Shown here in pieces: positions 46,447 to 57,354 of a DNA stretch of 64,000 bases. Position 1 is the stretch's first letter; each line of letters begins with the position of its first letter. Under the pieces are notes generated by a model, which was given only the letters and a program-made list of their open reading frames with translations, was not told the origin of the DNA and made no database searches. The stretch is taken from the NCBI GenBank assembly GCA_000934385.1, contig KN880441.1, positions 1 to 64,000 on the forward strand, in the 5' to 3' direction. A program made the translations under genes and the position numbers. Source of the stretch: Cylindrobasidium torrendii FP15055 ss-10. Its lineage: Eukaryota; Basidiomycota; Agaricomycetes; Agaricales; Physalacriaceae.

Positions 46447-48401
46447 TCTTTCTTGGTTTCTCTTGCGCTGTGGTAAGGGCGCGAGAGTGTTCGTGATTCG
46501 TGGTACTATGGATGTAGGCGTGGTCTTGCTTGGGTCTCGTCTGCTTCTTGCTTCGCTTCCTCGGGGAGGGTGCTTGGGTGTAGTTTCTGGGTTGTGACGA
46601 GTGTCTCGTTCAAGCAGACAGTCTGGTGTTGAGCGACTTTAACGTCTCGTCCGATTCCGCTATGGCACCAGTATTCCGAGAAAAAAAAAGTCCGGTGGCA
46701 CCAGAACTCAAGTATAATATCCCGTGAGCGTGAGAAGTAATAGCGAGCTGGCACCAGATGATGAGATGAGCTGATACACCTTCGTATTGGATAGATCATG
46801 GACCCAAGCGCGATCGGCGGGGTCGGGTGTTCGATGCCGGGACTTGGACACGAAGACTGAATGGGTGCTAGACATGAAGAATAGTGATTAGACATGAGAA
46901 ATAGGTACTAGACACGAAGAATAGTTTGTACACACGAAGAATAGCTACCAGACATGAAGAATACTTACTTGTCAGACAGATTTTCCTACCAAACACACCT
47001 TAAAGGGCTCGGACCCACGCCTCTCTCTTTGCGTTGCGTCGCGCCATAACAGACTCTGGATCCTACACACACATCGTGGGAAGCGATGGAGGCTTCGCAT
47101 GATAGGTCTTGGTTGGTTGGTTGGAAAGGGCTCATGTGGCATATCCGAGGCCTCTTAGGTCTTCCGGTCTTGAGAAGTTCAACTCGCTGGTCCTTACGTC
47201 TGCGTTACGTTCAAACTTCAAGTTGAATTGAGATAGAGTATTCCATGTGCCGGTGAGGCTTTGAGCTAGAAGAAAGTTTGAGTTTACATATGGCTGATTG
47301 GCAGTTCTTTACTATGAAGTCGTGCGACTCATCGGCGGTGCCCCCAAAAATTTAAAAGTGTCCACCTCTTTTGTGGCTCTTGGCAATGCTGGTAGCGAAT
47401 AAAGAAGCCAACTTTCTTGCGCGATGGGCTGGTGCATAGACTATCTTGTAGATGAAACTTGAAGAGTGTACATGTTCCATTTCATGCCGGTGACGGCTCG
47501 CAATCTAGGCCTCGTATTCTGGTCGTGCGTTCAACACGCTCGGGCTGCAGGCGAACATCGTGTTCTGAACCTTTCTGAACTCGGAACCATCATCTAAGAT
47601 CCGATTCCGTGGGAGTCTGGGACCCGAGCGTCGTGCAAGCCTAAGTAAGGAAAGAGCTGTAAGTAAAGGGGAGCACACCCGTCACGCATCAAGCGTCCAC
47701 CAGCGGGCTATGAGAGGCTTTAGAGGCTATCAGAACATCGCCATTGACATCGCCGACCGATATGAGTACTCGACATCTCATCGTGCCAACTTAAAGTTAC
47801 ATTTAATAACCACCATGACCTCCACAGGATTCCACAACAACCTGACACGTGAGCAAGGTTCGAGAAAAAAGGTGGAACACATGCTCCTGGGTCGCGCCAT
47901 GCCATACATACATTAATAAACGTCAACCGTTTCTCGTGGCCTTTGACGCCCCCCATTTATTCAAAGGTTGTTTTTAAATTTTAATGTCCGGAAGGGGTCC
48001 AAGCGGAGCTGTTAACATTATACTCAGCGCAGACTATGTAGAGCACTTACAACTTGAAACGACAGTTCAGCTTTGACGACGCTTCATGTGTATTCGGCTC
48101 AGATCACACTGTGCTATGACCCCCCGAACTCATCAATGTGATAACATACAGCAACCTTACAGCCAAGGGGAGCAGCTCAGCACCCGAGGGCGCACCCTCA
48201 TTATTTACCACCGATGGCTGTACTCCGGAAACTGTACGACTCGTGTACTAATCAGGCTTGCGCATTACTCAAACGGTAATGAATGTTACTTTCAGTGGTC
48301 ACCTCATAATTATGTATACAGTATACTTGACCTTATAAAAAAAGTTCGAGTCGTCGCAGTTGCCTATTACCCACCAGCTTCACATCGACCATTTTACAAC
48401 G
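46447..48401. other. CAB2 promoter region and spacer
   Basis: The first 500 bp (to about 46965) recur at 50767-51370. A tandem array of GACATGAAGAATAG-like units occupies 46868-46965. The rest (46970-48400) shows no gene. Confidence 0.5.
46868..46965. repeat. Tandem array near CAB2
   Basis: Four to five units of about 21 bp containing AGACAYGAAGAATAG. The same array is found in the duplicated promoter at 51271-51370. Confidence 0.75.
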
Positions 48402-49193
48402 ATGTCTTCGTCCGACTGGCCGTCGTCTGGATCAATATACCAGGGAGCCTACTCTCAGACTCGGATCGCAGAGCCCTATGATCCGGAATGGCTCGCCCAG
48501 ACGCAACAGCAGCTTATTCCCAAGGATTATTCCAACGCCGCTTCGACCAACGACCACGGCGCCGTCTCAAACTCAACCCGCGATCACTACTATCCAACTT
48601 TCGGATTCCCTCCTCCGGAGTATGGTATGGCCTACAGCAACACTACTCAGATGTCGAACTATCAAGAATTCATGACCGTCTCATCGCAAGGAACTCAAGG
48701 ATATCCTCATCATGATCGACCAACGGTGGCCATGAATACTGGTCCGTCTTCAGTGCAAAACGCCTCTTCGGATGTAGGCACACAGCAGTGGTATCAAATA
48801 GAGCAAACAAGTCCATCCGGTGGCGGTCTCGTAGCGCAAGGCGGCCCGCCCGGCGGGGTCTCTTCTTCGAGGAGGGATCGTGGTCCTGACGAACGTTCCA
48901 TCTCTGCGCTTCGCAAAGGAGATGCACGATTTTACTGCAACGTTCCGGACTGCAAAAATCATCTCACGGGAACGGGGTTCACTTCTCCTTCTTCCTTCAA
49001 TAGTGAGAATTTTTTTTCCCTTCGAGGGGGACTTGGTTGTCTAGAGGCTAGAGCTAACAACGGCTGTGAAGGGCATGTTCGTGACAAGCACATAAACCAC
49101 GGTGTACATGCCTGTCAGTTCAAAGGATGTACGAAGACGTACAAGGACTCTACCTCGCTGGACCGGCATTGCAAAAAAGAGGGACACTACTAG
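48402..49193 (+). CDS. C2H2 zinc-finger protein, putative transcription factor
   Basis: Two exons (48402-49002, 49072-49193; 69 bp intron) encode 240 residues. The first 170 are Ser/Gln/Tyr-rich and probably disordered (SSSDWPSSGSIYQGAYSQ). The C-terminus carries two C2H2 fingers. One is FYCNVPDCKN...SSFNRHVRDKH (C-x4-C-x17-H-x4-H), completed only after splicing. The other is ACQFKGCTKTYKDSTSLDRH followed by CKKEGHY (C-x4-C-x12-H-x5-H). A glutamine/serine-rich head plus paired fingers at the end suggests a sequence-specific DNA-binding regulator; targets are unknown. It lies between the intact CAB2 5' end and its duplicate, so the duplication event either spanned or was split by this locus. 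Confidence 0.78.
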   Translation: MSSSDWPSSGSIYQGAYSQTRIAEPYDPEWLAQTQQQLIPKDYSNAASTNDHGAVSNSTRDHYYPTFGFPPPEYGMAYSNTTQMSNYQEFMTVSSQGTQGYPHHDRPTVAMNTGPSSVQNASSDVGTQQWYQIEQTSPSGGGLVAQGGPPGGVSSSRRDRGPDERSISALRKGDARFYCNVPDCKNHLTGTGFTSPSSFNSENFFSLRGGLGCLEARANNGCEGHVRDKHINHGVHACQFKGCTKTYKDSTSLDRHCKKEGHY

Positions 49194-50639
49194 AGGATTT
49201 GGTCAACACCGATTTGGCCCCGAACATTATTTTGGAAATACGTAGCGTACGGTAACCACCACCACCTAGTACTAGTTGACGCTAGTACCAAAAGGAATGT
49301 TGTTTTCTTCCTTGATTTATACTGGAAGGAAGTACTGAGAGTGATATATATTGCGCGCGACGTTCAAGCGCCTTAATAGTGGATCATGGGACGCAAAGAT
49401 ATCGATCATTGGTCAGTACTTACTAAATTTAACCATCAGTCGATTCACCTTCGGCAATCAGGCCGCGGCCCCTCAGTATGCGTGATCTCAGTTTTACGGC
49501 GGGCCAATGCTCAAACAACAAAGCCCGCGCCGTCCCGACGAATGCTTATGCTTCATCACATTAGTAGGGCTGCCAGACTTTCAAAGACGCTGACAAGCAC
49601 GCTGCACGTTAAGAGACCTCGTACTCTCTTGCAGGCATTTCCTGGTCAAGCATCAACGTCGGCATGATGGTCCACATAAACCAATACTAGTACACTCTCA
49701 TGGATTCATTGGCACGCGTACAAGACATCGTCTACCTCAAGCCCAAGCTCACGGCCCATGTAGAGCGAATCGATCAATCCCGGATATACACATCCAAGCT
49801 TAAACTAACCTCACTGCAACGTAGCAAGCAACTCTCAGTTCAAGCTGCGGGGCTCGTACTCAGTACTCAGTACTCAGCTTTTGATCACTAGCGTAGAAAT
49901 CAAAGCCGACTCGATATCGCAACGCACCATTTGACTAACTTACACAAAGGAGCGAAGGATCATGTTGGATTTGGTGTTGCCCATAGTCGAGTTCGAGTTG
50001 AGGGTGCTGGAACATCGCAAGAGATAATTCACATGATAATTTCTGTTTGGAAGGAAGCTGAAGTAGTTTGGAAGGAAGGAAGCTGAATTGAAGTACGCTA
50101 CGAGTACGTCCCAAAGACCTTCTACTGGCATTCTACTTCTCGAAGAAGATGATTCCCATTGAGCGGCACTTTGCTTCGAGTAACGCACTACTAATTCCAG
50201 CACGCACCCTTTCTGAGGCTTTACATACGTAGGGCCGTCCGACGACCGGAAAGCCGCGGCGGGATGCACACTACGGTGAAAGTGCTCTGCTCTCGTGTAC
50301 TGGGGTATAAGTATCATGGGAAGGGGGGGGGGGGCATAGGTAATAGGTATGGGAAGGGTATAAGTTATAATGAGAGTAGCAAGTTGCCAAACACGATGCG
50401 CTGGCATGAGACACCAGACTTTCGCGACACAGAACATTCACAAGCACAGTATACGCACGGAAGCAGAGACAAGCACGCGGGCGGTGGCGGCGAACGAAAC
50501 GGGGAGGTAGAGAAGGCGCATCACCAGGGCGTAGCGCACAACAATCAAGGGTAGACCAGCACATTATCAAGGGCAGGGCACGCGCGCACAACACTCAAGG
50601 AAGAATAGGCAAGGAAGAAGAAAGCAAAACAACACGTAC
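49194..50639. other. Intergenic, no gene seen
   Basis: About 1.4 kb with short frames only. Visible are a CTCAGTACTCAGTACTCAG repeat near 49858-49876 and a G12 run at 50323-50334. Confidence 0.4.
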
Positions 50640-50766
50640 CGTAACCAAAACGACATTCCTCCCCGCATCGCGCTGCCGCCTCACAAACTCCCGCACCTCC
50701 GCGTCGAGCGACGCGGGCTTGCCCTTGTGTTGCGAAGTAGGTTTCGGCGGAGAAGGGTTCGGACAT
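50640..50766 (-). pseudogene. Dead copy of CAB2 exon 1
   Basis: The sequence matches CAB2 exon 1 and its GTACGT donor (46310-46446) closely, starting [16 protein letters not shown] one-base insertion (CCCTTGTG against CCCTGTG) shifts the frame after about 15 codons, and a short deletion removes part of the Arg-rich stretch. No other CAB2 exon follows, so no enzyme can be made. Confidence 0.88.
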
Positions 50767-51370
50767 TCTTGTGTGCGTTGTGGGTGTGCTGCGTGGTGAT
50801 TGTGTTGCGTTGTGGTTTGGTTTCTCTTGCGTTGTGGGTGCTAGAGGTGTGCTGGATGTGGGTGTACAGGATGTCGTGGTGCTTGGGTGCTGTTGGTTCT
50901 TGCGTGAAGGGTGCTTGGTGCTTGGGCTCGTCCTGTGACGCGTGTCGTAGAAATGGGCGGCAGATCGTGGATTTGGACTATTTCAAGCGCTTGTCTCCTC
51001 GTCCAAGTCCGATTCCTTGCGTCCCGTCGTCCGATTCCGCTATGGCACCAGCTACTCGAGGAAAAGAAAGTCCGGTGGCACCAGAACTATCCCGTGAGCG
51101 TGCGAAGGAAGAGGAAGTAATATGCAGCGAGCTGGCACCAGATGATGAGATGAGCTGATACACCTCGCCTCCTCGTATCATAAATCATATGCATCATCAT
51201 CGGGACCCAAGCGCGATCGGCGGGGTCGGGTGTTCGATACCGGGACTTGGACACGAAGACTGAATGGGTGCTAGACATGAAGAATAGTGATTAGACACGA
51301 AGAATACTTAGTTGCTAGACACGAAGAATAGGTACAGAACACGAAGAATAGGTACAGAACACGGAGAACA
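50767..51370. repeat. Duplicated CAB2 promoter
   Basis: Segments such as TCCGATTCCGCTATGGCACC, GGACCCAAGCGCGATCGGCG and the AGAATAG array match 46640-46965 with indels. The upstream part nearest the ATG (50770-50950) is more diverged. Confidence 0.82.
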
Positions 51371-51843
51371 TTCACTCAGTTGCAACAGAGCGCGCAGTGT
51401 GTGTCTGTCACCTAGCAGGCTTGCCATGGACCGCTCGCTCGCTTGGTCTACCCCAAGCACGCGAGTGCTTTCTTTTAAGTATTCTTCACCAAGCCCGGCT
51501 CTGAATCAAATTCCAAGCTCGGCTGGTAGAGGTCCGGCCCAATAGATTCAGGGAATGTACGCTCGTTCCTAATCAGCTTTCATGCATTCAGCAATCAGTA
51601 TTTATCCAAACTCGACTCAGTCTCAAAGCCTTTCGTCCTTCCCAAGCAACTACACATGCGTACCTCCTTCCTTCCTCAGACTTCGCATCGGTACGGTAGT
51701 ACGGTAACGGTACATACATTGTACAATTCGGCCCTCGGGTCGGTAAGAAAAGGGCCGGCAAACAAAAGAGCTTTTAACTTTAACTAACATACTGTAACTT
51801 AAAAACTAACAAGAAAAAAACGGAATACACTTTTCATCCCCAC

Positions 51844-51915
51844 TGCCCATTGGCTGGATTGAACAACCGACCTCACCATTACGAGTGGCGCGCTCTACCA
51901 CTGAGCTAAACGGGC
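51844..51915 (-). tRNA. tRNA-Thr(CGU), no intron
   Basis: This folds as a full cloverleaf: acceptor GCCCGTT/AATGGGC, D stem GCTC/GAGC, anticodon stem CGCCA/TGGTG with loop CTCGTAA (anticodon CGT), and T stem GGTTG/CAGCC. An oligo-T run follows downstream on the minus strand (51812-51818), as expected for a Pol III terminator. Confidence 0.93.
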
Positions 51916-52735
51916 TGCATATAGGGGCTTTGTAGGGTCGACAGACTCTACAGAAGGGTTGCACGTGCGTAGCAGCGTAGGGGTGCGCAACGAATACTTT
52001 CAATTGCTTCTGCATGCGCTGCCCCGCTGCTACACTTACGCCTATTCCACTGCTATACTTTGGATTAGCTACCCTGTCGCTCGTTGAACTTGAGTAGAGC
52101 TTGAACAAAGTAGAGCTTGAACGAATACTTCAAGAGACTCCCTCCCTCTGCGATATCCGATTGTCTGAAGGCTCAGAATTCCCAACGCATTCGAAGGAAA
52201 CATGTGCAGTGCATACGCCAGAAGAGAAGAGAAGATTAGGGCAGCGCGATAACTTAGAAGGTATGGCAGCGCGAGAACTTACAATATATGGCAGGCGCAC
52301 GCTGAATGAGAGGCGCACGCTGAAGGATATACACGTACCGTATCGCACGTACACCGCATCAAGATGGCAAAGAGACGCAGACATCCTTTCCCGGGGAAGG
52401 AAGGATGGATGGATGAGAGAACCGATACTACATGTAACTTAGGCTGTGGATTACTTGTGAGTGGAAGGGGAGGGATGTACGCAGGAGCCGAGAGATACGC
52501 AGGAGCAGATAGGCAGGAGCAAACATCACACATACTCAAGACTCGGAGCAAGAACGAGGAATGAGCCGCAAGAGAAGAGACACCCAGGAGCATTAAAGAA
52601 GAGAAAAGAAGAGGAAAGAACTACTTATTTATTACTGTACCCACAACGCTACCAGTCCATATGCATCCTGTATACACTACTGCTCACTACCACCCCCTAT
52701 CACCTATCCACTATGTACGTATAAACTGTCCGTCG
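51916..52735. other. Intergenic, no gene seen
   Basis: About 820 bp. The region upstream of the tRNA contains duplicated AGTAGAGCTTGAAC (52090-52125). No coding gene is called. Confidence 0.4.
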
Positions 52736-55249
52736 CTACCACCCATCCACCTCCGCAACAAGCGCCCACCTCGCCCTCTGCACCGCAACACTCCTCTCCC
52801 TCTCATGTTCATCGTGCTCGTCGTGCGCATGTGCCCCATGTCCATGCTCATCATGCGCGCCGCCCAACTTCTTGCCAGCCCCAATAGCAAACCTCGACCC
52901 AAACCCAAACCCCCTCCCAATCCCCGCCGCCCCGGGCCTCATCGGTTTCCCACCGGACAGCGCGACCTTGACTTGCACGGCGACGCGCTCCCGACGGAGT
53001 CTGCCCAAGCCGGCGGAGTGTTCTTCGCGTGTTTCGGCGAGGCGGATTATTTTGAGGGCGGGGCAGAGCGCCGGGCCTTGGACCGGCGTGTTGGAATATG
53101 AGGCGGAGGAAGGCGCAGACGTGTGCGCTGGAGTAGCATGCGCTGAGGAAGAGGCAGTGGTATGCGCTGATGCTGAAGTGAACGTATGCGTGGGATGGGC
53201 GGAGCTCGGCGTAAGCAAATCCACAACACGCCCCAAATCCTCCCCATCCGACGCAAAACACAACTCGTGCAGGTTCTCCATCCTCCCCAAACACCACGCC
53301 CATTTCTCCCAGTTCCCGCTTAGCGCTGGGCTCGCTATGTCGAGGACGCGGAGGCTGTGTAGGTCTCCTGTGCCTGCGCCGAAGGAAGAATTCGGAGCGG
53401 CGAAGGAAGGGCTTGAGCCGCTGAAGGAAGAATTTGAGCCGCTGAAGGAAGGGCTTGAGCCGTCCGAGAAAGAATTCGAGTCGTCCAAGAAAGAATTCGA
53501 ACCGTCCAAGAAAGAATCCAATCCAGCCCGAACAACAGCACGCTCCAGCGCCCCCACAAACGCGTCCGCGGCACCGATGCGCCGTCCATCGAGGTCGTCC
53601 ACGCGGAGCACTTCGAGGCGGGGGGCAGAGATCATATCGAGGAGGACCTCGACGTGGTTTGTCTTGAGCGTCCATTCGCGGAGATGGCTGAGGACGATAG
53701 CTTGAGGCGTGGTTTCTCTTGCATTGCCACTGTTCATCCCACTCGCATTGGGATTCGTCGTGAGAACGTTCGCAGAAGCACCCGAATCAACAATAACCCT
53801 CGCCTTAACCTCCAACACCTCCAACCCCCTCGCCGCACCCACCACCGCCCTCAACTGCGCCACCCCCACCGGCTGCGCCCTTAACGGCCTACACACCCTC
53901 AACACCACCAACGCACTCAAATTCGGCGTAAAAAGCTCCGGGAACGGCAGTTTATGGTTGTTCAGGGAGAGGGAGGAGAGGGAGGGGAGTAAGGCGAGGG
54001 AGCGGAAGACGGAGGCGGAGGCGGAGGTGGGCATGGTGGGTTTGGCGCGCCCGGTTATGCGGATGCTGAGTTCGGCTATGGATGCTTCTGCTTCTCCTGC
54101 TTCGAAGCCCGAGCCGAGAGCTGAAATCGAGGTTGAGGACGAGGACTTCCCTCTCGCACAAAGCGCCTCCAAAAACGAATGCGCAACCCTCTCTGTCGGC
54201 GCACGCACATGCACACTCCGCAACCTCTCCCTCGCATGCCTTAGGAATGCTATCAGGAACTCAAACGGTTGGCCTCCTGCTCCTTCTCCTCCTGCTGCTG
54301 CTGTGATGGCGTCGGCACCGGCGAGATCGACATACAACACGATAGGACACGCCCCGGAATACGCAAACCACATCCCTGCTTTGCGGATGCAGGCGCGTTC
54401 TGCTGCTGCTCCTTCTCTTTCTTCTCCTTCTCCCTCCCTTCCTGCTTCGTTTCCTGCAGCACCCTGTCCTGTGAACCTCGAAGTCGAGGCAAGGTGAAGA
54501 GGATGCGAACCCTCCTGGTGATACAAAAGCGGAAGCGGAGAGTGCGTCGACGGAGGGATCTCGCTGGTCGAATGTGCATGATGATGCCCTCCTCCTCCTC
54601 CTCCTCCTCCTCCCGCCTCCCCGTGCCCTACTCCCGCCGGCTCCCCATGATGCGCCTCCCCATGTCCTACTCCCGCCTCCCCGTGATGCGCTTGTCCATT
54701 ATCGTGATGCGCCCCCGTCTCCCCCAGCGCCAACCTCAACCTCGTCCACGCCGTCGGCGTCCCCTTCACCACACTCCTCCACCTCCTCGACACCAACGAG
54801 AGTATGATAGGCGCGTCGGGGCAGTATGCCGCCGTATGCGTCATGATGCTGCCGAGGAGTTCGGCGGGGAGGGCGGAGATGGTTGTTGTTGGCGATGCAG
54901 AGGGGAGCGCGGAGATGGATGCAGAGGGTAAGGATATGGGTTCGTGTTCGAGTGTAACAGGTGCTTCGAGTGTGGTAGGTGCTTCGAGGGTGGTAGGCGC
55001 ATCGAGTGTAGGAAGGGAAGGTGTGAGCGCGGTGAAATCTCCGGTTTTATTTTCGAGTGTAATAGGCGCAGACAGCTTCTCTTCGTGCTCGTGTTCAAAC
55101 GCAGGTGTATGCTGAGGCTGCAGGCATTCCGGTGTAGTGTTTGTCCCAGAGCATTCCGGTGTAGTAGTAGTTTGCTGCATGACTTCCACCATCGCCTGTC
55201 CCCTCGAATCACCCCCAGCTTTCTCGTACGGCCCGATGCGTTCGACCAT
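52736..55249 (-). CDS. Large F-box protein with low-complexity insertions
   Basis: A single open exon from the ATG at 55249 to 52736 encodes 837 residues. The F-box lies at about residues 115-160 (TTISALPAELLGSIMTHTAA then SLVSRRWRSVVKGTPTAWTR). It is followed by a Gly/His/Glu insertion with nine consecutive Gly and HHH. The body has LRR-like or FBXL-like parts (SLSSLSLNNHKLPF, LRAVVGAARGLEVLEV, HLREWTLKTNHVEVLL, LHSLRVLDIASPAL, NLHELCFASDGEDLGRVVDL). Near the C-terminus a Ser/Phe repeat (SFLDGSNSFLDDSNSFSDGS) and a Ser/Ala/Thr-rich run occur. The open frame extends 201 codons upstream to 55852, but that part is Ser/His/Phe-rich without protein-like features and I leave it out. It is a probable SCF substrate adaptor. 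Confidence 0.68.
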   Translation of the reverse strand: MVERIGPYEKAGGDSRGQAMVEVMQQTTTTPECSGTNTTPECLQPQHTPAFEHEHEEKLSAPITLENKTGDFTALTPSLPTLDAPTTLEAPTTLEAPVTLEHEPISLPSASISALPSASPTTTISALPAELLGSIMTHTAAYCPDAPIILSLVSRRWRSVVKGTPTAWTRLRLALGETGAHHDNGQAHHGEAGVGHGEAHHGEPAGVGHGEAGGGGGGGGGHHHAHSTSEIPPSTHSPLPLLYHQEGSHPLHLASTSRFTGQGAAGNEAGREGEGEEREGAAAERACIRKAGMWFAYSGACPIVLYVDLAGADAITAAAGGEGAGGQPFEFLIAFLRHARERLRSVHVRAPTERVAHSFLEALCARGKSSSSTSISALGSGFEAGEAEASIAELSIRITGRAKPTMPTSASASVFRSLALLPSLSSLSLNNHKLPFPELFTPNLSALVVLRVCRPLRAQPVGVAQLRAVVGAARGLEVLEVKARVIVDSGASANVLTTNPNASGMNSGNARETTPQAIVLSHLREWTLKTNHVEVLLDMISAPRLEVLRVDDLDGRRIGAADAFVGALERAVVRAGLDSFLDGSNSFLDDSNSFSDGSSPSFSGSNSSFSGSSPSFAAPNSSFGAGTGDLHSLRVLDIASPALSGNWEKWAWCLGRMENLHELCFASDGEDLGRVVDLLTPSSAHPTHTFTSASAHTTASSSAHATPAHTSAPSSASYSNTPVQGPALCPALKIIRLAETREEHSAGLGRLRRERVAVQVKVALSGGKPMRPGAAGIGRGFGFGSRFAIGAGKKLGGAHDEHGHGAHAHDEHDEHERERSVAVQRARWALVAEVDGW
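53380..53525. repeat. In-frame tandem repeat, Ser/Phe units
   Basis: Diverged 24 bp units (GAAGGAAGAATTYGAGCCGC-like) encode the SxSF repeats of the large F-box protein. Confidence 0.75.
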
Positions 55250-56923
55250 GGCCAGTGCGCGATTTATGCCGGCGTTCGGTAGGTGGAAGTGGGTCCGAGG
55301 CTTGCAAGGAGTAAAAGCTTGCAGGTGGTGGCTAAAGACGGCTACTAAAGGACTCGAGTCAGCAAATTGTACACCGGATGATGGGCATGGGGTGCCAAGC
55401 AGGGGAGGAGAGGTCGTGTGCCAACGCTGGGCAGAGCAAATGAGATGGGATGGGGTGGAATGGATGGCAGAGACATGGATGTATGTTGTGAACGATATGC
55501 ACAATGAGGGTAGAGGTATGAATGTATGCAAAGTGCGATGAACGAACGCAAAGCGCGATAAATAAATGAACGCAAAGCACGATGAAGGGGAAAGCACCTC
55601 GTGTAAAAACCCGAATGATAATTGATGATGAACGCAGGATGTAGGAGGTGGGCCCCACGCAAAATGGAATGGAGCGCGATGTGAAATAGGGAGTATGTGA
55701 TGCGGAGTACGATAGAGTAAAATGGGGTGTAACGCGACCAGGATGCGACATACGAATGCGAATGGAATGCGAAGGGGATGGGATAGGAACGAACGCAATG
55801 AGATGTGTGGAAAATGGGGCAGAGAAGCGGTAGAAACATGAACGTAACACACCTTGTGTCTAATAATTATGCAATGAACCCGCGATGCGGAAGATCCTCT
55901 CCTCCTTCGTACGTTCTTGTGGGTCCGCGTCGTGTGAGGTGGGTGTAGTGTGATGTCGCGGGGCGTAGATGTTGCGGAGGTCCTATGTAATCAAGTCCTT
56001 GTGGGTTGCAGCGTCTAGTGCTCGAATCCCAATCGCGAGTGGTCACAGTCGCAGTCCAATCCGGATCGCAAGCAGTCGTCCCTCGTAATGTATCGATATC
56101 CAGCAGTCCGTCCCTTGTATCGAATCGCAAATACGTAGCAGCAGCCGCAAGAAAGCAGCAGACACGCAACCGCAAGAAAGCAGAAAGCAAAAAGACCCCT
56201 CATTCACGCCAACTCCCTCCCTATATACCGCATCGGCCTCTTCGGATCCTATGGCGTGTTTCAGGGCCGTGGAAAATTGAGTGAGGGATGAATCGATGAC
56301 GGTCTATGTTCTAGACCGGAAACGAGGCTCTCGACCCGGGGCGGGGGCTATAGCCAGGTGGTCTGTTCGTGAATCTCAGTGGCACAATTTGCAGTGGTCG
56401 TTGTTGCACCGACGACCGTGACGGGTCGTTGCTTGGTGTCAATGCTCGTCGTCGTGGTTGCACACTGGTCGCGTATCTGGCAGGTAGCTGTCGTCGTCGT
56501 CTGTCGCTGGTGTTTCGAGCTTGACAGCGTTGTGAAGAGGAGCAGTTGTGAGGAGCAGCGGTTGCGACGCTGGAATGGCTCGGGCATGCCGGACGCATAT
56601 GCATGAGATCAAGATTCAAAGAACAGAAGCTTTCCTTCGCGAATCATCATCAATTCTCGCGCCGCATCCCGCTCACTGCGCCATTACGCATGAGATCCAC
56701 GGCGACGGCGCTATTAAATTTGTGTACGTTAGTAATTTTGAAGGCTCCGACGCAGCACACTTGAAATTCCTCGTAACCTCCAACCTTCCTTCCTTCCTTC
56801 CTTCCTTCTTCTGTTCTTCTTCTGTCCTGCGCCATCCTCCCATCCAATCCGCCATTGGCATCCTCTCTTAAGCCGCATCCGCCTTCCTTTGGGTGGATCT
56901 ACTTCACGTGAGCGGAAGGAGCA
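55250..56923. other. Intergenic, no gene seen
   Basis: About 1.7 kb. Both strands are open over long stretches, but reading frames are Ser/Arg/Val-biased and lack motifs. A CCTT repeat (about six units) lies at 56790-56815. Confidence 0.4.
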
Positions 56924-57002
56924 GCCCGTTTAGCTCAGTGGTAGAGCGCGCCACTCGTACGTCGTGATGGTGAGGTCGGTTGTTCAATCCAGCCAATGGG
57001 CA
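56924..57002 (+). tRNA. tRNA-Thr(CGU) with a 7-nt intron
   Basis: This is identical in the mature part to the gene at 51844-51915, with seven extra bases (CGTCGTG, 56960-56966) after position 37, the standard eukaryotic tRNA intron site. Removing them restores loop CTCGTAA with anticodon CGT. A T-rich run at 57048-57061 could end transcription. Confidence 0.92.
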
Positions 57003-57354
57003 TAAACCTAGAATCATTGTCAGAATTTTGAACGCCAGTTAAACTCTCTTTTTTCTTTTTTTGCGAATGCCGAAGGTCCTTGGTCCTTGTGTTTCCCACA
57101 CATACGTAAAGGGAGATTGGACATGGGAGAAATAGATGCACATATCATTATGAATACGAGTGGGACTGGGCTGGACACACGGGATGCGTAGGTACAAGAA
57201 ATCACTTTGCTCTCCTCTTTTCGTGCTTCTCTTGCTTTTCCTACACTCGACCCAGCCTCACGTAGTAAAAACTCTACAAAACCAAAGTCCATGCCACCCC
57301 AATCTCACATCGCTCGAAAATCAGAAATTTAGTCCATGCCGACACCCATACACC

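Noticed and set aside
46730..46860. tRNA-derived SINE in the CAB2 upstream block
   Set aside because: GTTCGATGCC resembles a B box, but no A box at the right spacing and no cloverleaf can be formed.
55250..55852. N-terminal extension of the large F-box protein by 201 codons
   Set aside because: It is Ser/His/Phe-rich without motifs. The ATG at 55249 begins a plausible protein, and the extension is probably leader or promoter.
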